The position numbers were made by a program, and so were the translations under genes. This document shows positions 63,031 through 64,000 of a stretch of DNA of 64,000 nt, piece by piece (position 1 is the first letter of the stretch; each line of letters opens with the position of its first letter). The notes under the pieces were generated by a model. That model was not told the DNA's origin. It ran no database searches and was given only the letters and a program-made list of their open reading frames with translations. The stretch spans positions 2,604,001 to 2,668,000 of the forward strand of contig NZ_CP119107.1 of the NCBI RefSeq assembly GCF_029094525.1, written 5' to 3'. This DNA is from Pullulanibacillus sp. KACC 23026. Its GTDB lineage: Bacteria > Bacillota > Bacilli > Bacillales > Sporolactobacillaceae.

Positions 63031-63402
63031 ATGGCATACCCTCTTATTTCAGATTGTCCTGTTTGTGGGCAGCAGTTGAAAATTACAAAGCTCGCCTGTA
63101 CACACTGTCACACGGTCATTGAAAATGAATTTGAGCTCTCGAATTTTGCAAGTCTAGGCAAAGAACAGCTGGATTTTATCGAGATCTTCCTAAAATGCCG
63201 TGGAAATATTAAGGAAGTTGAGAAAGAACTCGGCATATCCTACCCTACTGTTCGCGGGAAATTAGATGATATCATCTCGTCCCTTGGCTATTCCACCAAT
63301 AAGAAAACCGACATTGACCGAAACAAAGTGATCTCAATGCTGGAAAAAGACGAAATTACACCCGATGAAGCCATCAAACTATTAAATAAGGAGGAGTCTT
63401 AA
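63031..63402 (+). CDS. DUF2089-family zinc-ribbon/HTH protein
   Basis: A 123-residue DUF2089 protein. The N-terminus has a zinc ribbon (CPVCGQQL, then CTHCHTV), followed by a helix-turn-helix-like segment (KEVEKELGISYPTVRGKLDDI) and a short SHOCT-like tail (ISMLEKDEITPDEAIKLL). It is probably a DNA-binding regulator of its own operon. The ATG follows GGAAAGGAG. The next gene is 1 bp behind and starts with a related SHOCT-like segment. Confidence 0.85.
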   Translation: MAYPLISDCPVCGQQLKITKLACTHCHTVIENEFELSNFASLGKEQLDFIEIFLKCRGNIKEVEKELGISYPTVRGKLDDIISSLGYSTNKKTDIDRNKVISMLEKDEITPDEAIKLLNKEES

Positions 63403-63403
63403 A

Positions 63404-63793
63404 ATGAATGAAGAAATTTCAAGAGTCTTAACAATGGTAGAGGAAGGAAAGCTTGACAAAGAGAAAGCCGTTGATTTAATCGATGCCCTTCAAGGAAAGA
63501 GCAAATCCATTGATCTAAATAAACGCGCCTCATCACCTTACTTAGAAAAGATACTGAAAGTTCGTGTAACATCAGTAGATGGCGACAATGTGAATGTTAA
63601 TTTGCCAATTAAATTAGTTAAGGCTTTTTTAAAGGTTGGAACGAATGTAGCCGAAAAAATTCCGCAATCAGAAAAATACGTTAAGGATATCGACATTGAT
63701 CTTTTAATCGAAGCCATCGAAAATGAATTAGATGGGCAGATTGTGGATATTACATCAGCCAAAGGTGATAAAGTATTGGTGGTCATTGAATAG
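63404..63793 (+). CDS. SHOCT-like/YvlB N-terminal-type protein
   Basis: A 129-residue protein. The N-terminal VLTMVEEGKLDKEKAVDLID resembles the tail of the preceding DUF2089 protein and the N-terminus of Bacillus YvlB. The rest is a small alpha/beta domain (LKVRVTSVDGDNVNVNLPIKLV) of unknown role, often found beside DUF2089 genes. AAGGAGGAG precedes the ATG. The upstream and downstream genes are within 5 bp, so the three are one operon. Confidence 0.75.
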   Translation: MNEEISRVLTMVEEGKLDKEKAVDLIDALQGKSKSIDLNKRASSPYLEKILKVRVTSVDGDNVNVNLPIKLVKAFLKVGTNVAEKIPQSEKYVKDIDIDLLIEAIENELDGQIVDITSAKGDKVLVVIE

Positions 63794-63796
63794 ACG

Positions 63797-64000
63797 ATGA
63801 TGAAGATTGGTATTAAGGCAAAAGGCAGAGCGTTCAGTATTCCCGTCCCGTATGCTTTGGTCAACCTATCGATTGGCATCTTAACTTCAAGAGGACTCAG
63901 GGCCATAGCTAATCGCGCTATTGAAAAACACGGAAAGACGACCTTTCAAATACCCAATATAAACAAGAAAGATTTTACACCAATCCTTAGCGAGCTCTCC
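63797..64000 (+). CDS. Partial hypothetical protein at the window edge
   Basis: The frame opens 3 bp after the preceding stop (MMKIGIKAKGRAFSIPVPYA) and is still open at the last base, giving 68 residues. It is third in the DUF2089 operon. The visible part is basic with one moderately hydrophobic stretch (YALVNLSIGILTSRGL). I do not recognise it. Confidence 0.6.
   Translation, partial: MMKIGIKAKGRAFSIPVPYALVNLSIGILTSRGLRAIANRAIEKHGKTTFQIPNINKKDFTPILSELS

Noticed and set aside
1-64000. CRISPR array, prophage or intact insertion sequence
   Set aside because: The repeats seen have no spacer pattern, and no integrase, transposase or phage structural gene is recognisable.

Overview
The window looks like chromosomal DNA of a low-GC Bacillales bacterium (Bacillaceae or Sporolactobacillaceae type; I cannot name the genus). 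The HPr, Pgi, Zwf, Tkt, RhaEW and LutABC sequences are of Bacillus type, ribosome binding sites are strong GGAGG-like motifs, and about a third of the genes appear to start at TTG or GTG. I recognised no rRNA, tRNA, CRISPR array or intact transposase. Most genes lie on the minus strand.

Region by region. 1-1.9 kb: a lone ptsH (HPr), a GNAT acetyltransferase and a SAM methyltransferase. 2-13 kb: an L-rhamnose block read on the minus strand, in the order rhaEW, lutA, lutB, lutC, rhaB, rhaA, rhaR (DeoR), rhaM, ending at a terminator, followed by an MFS sugar porter. RhaA and RhaB give rhamnulose-1-phosphate. RhaEW splits it to DHAP and L-lactaldehyde and oxidises the latter to L-lactate. LutABC takes lactate to pyruvate. 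13-20.4 kb: a 14-TM drug-type MFS exporter, then a two-component system next to an ABC ATPase/FtsX permease pair, typical of peptide-antibiotic sensing and resistance. 20.4-23.3 kb: a membrane HExxH peptidase with a repeat-rich tail, an intact DinB-family protein and a decayed DinB copy. 23.4-28 kb: a sugar-oxidation cluster (two Gfo/Idh/MocA proteins, a TIM-barrel isomerase, an AraC regulator). 28-35.2 kb: a central-carbon operon zwf-tkt-gnd-tal-pgi plus a hypothetical gene. 35.8-47.5 kb: a glycan-use region (GH51 arabinofuranosidase, CUT1-type permeases and binding lipoprotein without an ATPase, sulfatase, AraC regulator, GH2 enzyme, ArsR-type regulator, truncated UlaG-like gene). 47.8-54.7 kb: a signalling cluster with CheR, a hybrid histidine kinase with two receiver domains, and one protein joining REC, PAS, GGDEF, EAL and a LuxR-type DNA-binding domain. 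55.4-60.5 kb: an XRE/GAF-like pair, a decayed formylglycine-generating-enzyme gene, a GH18 protein, a Fur-family regulator with a NiCoT-like transporter, and a small DUF4064-like membrane protein. 60.5-62.8 kb: a divergent LysR/BenE pair. 63-64 kb: a DUF2089 operon that runs off the edge.

Several repeat families are scattered between genes: a MITE-like element in two copies 56 kb apart (one holding an extra GC-rich block), a 52-bp tandem repeat with a diverged copy elsewhere, and REP-like GGGACGGTTCT palindromes. The most unusual items are the REC-PAS-GGDEF-EAL-HTH fusion beside the hybrid kinase, the lactate-oxidation genes embedded in the rhamnose operon, and the pairing of a Cys-type sulfatase with a broken copy of the enzyme family that would activate it.
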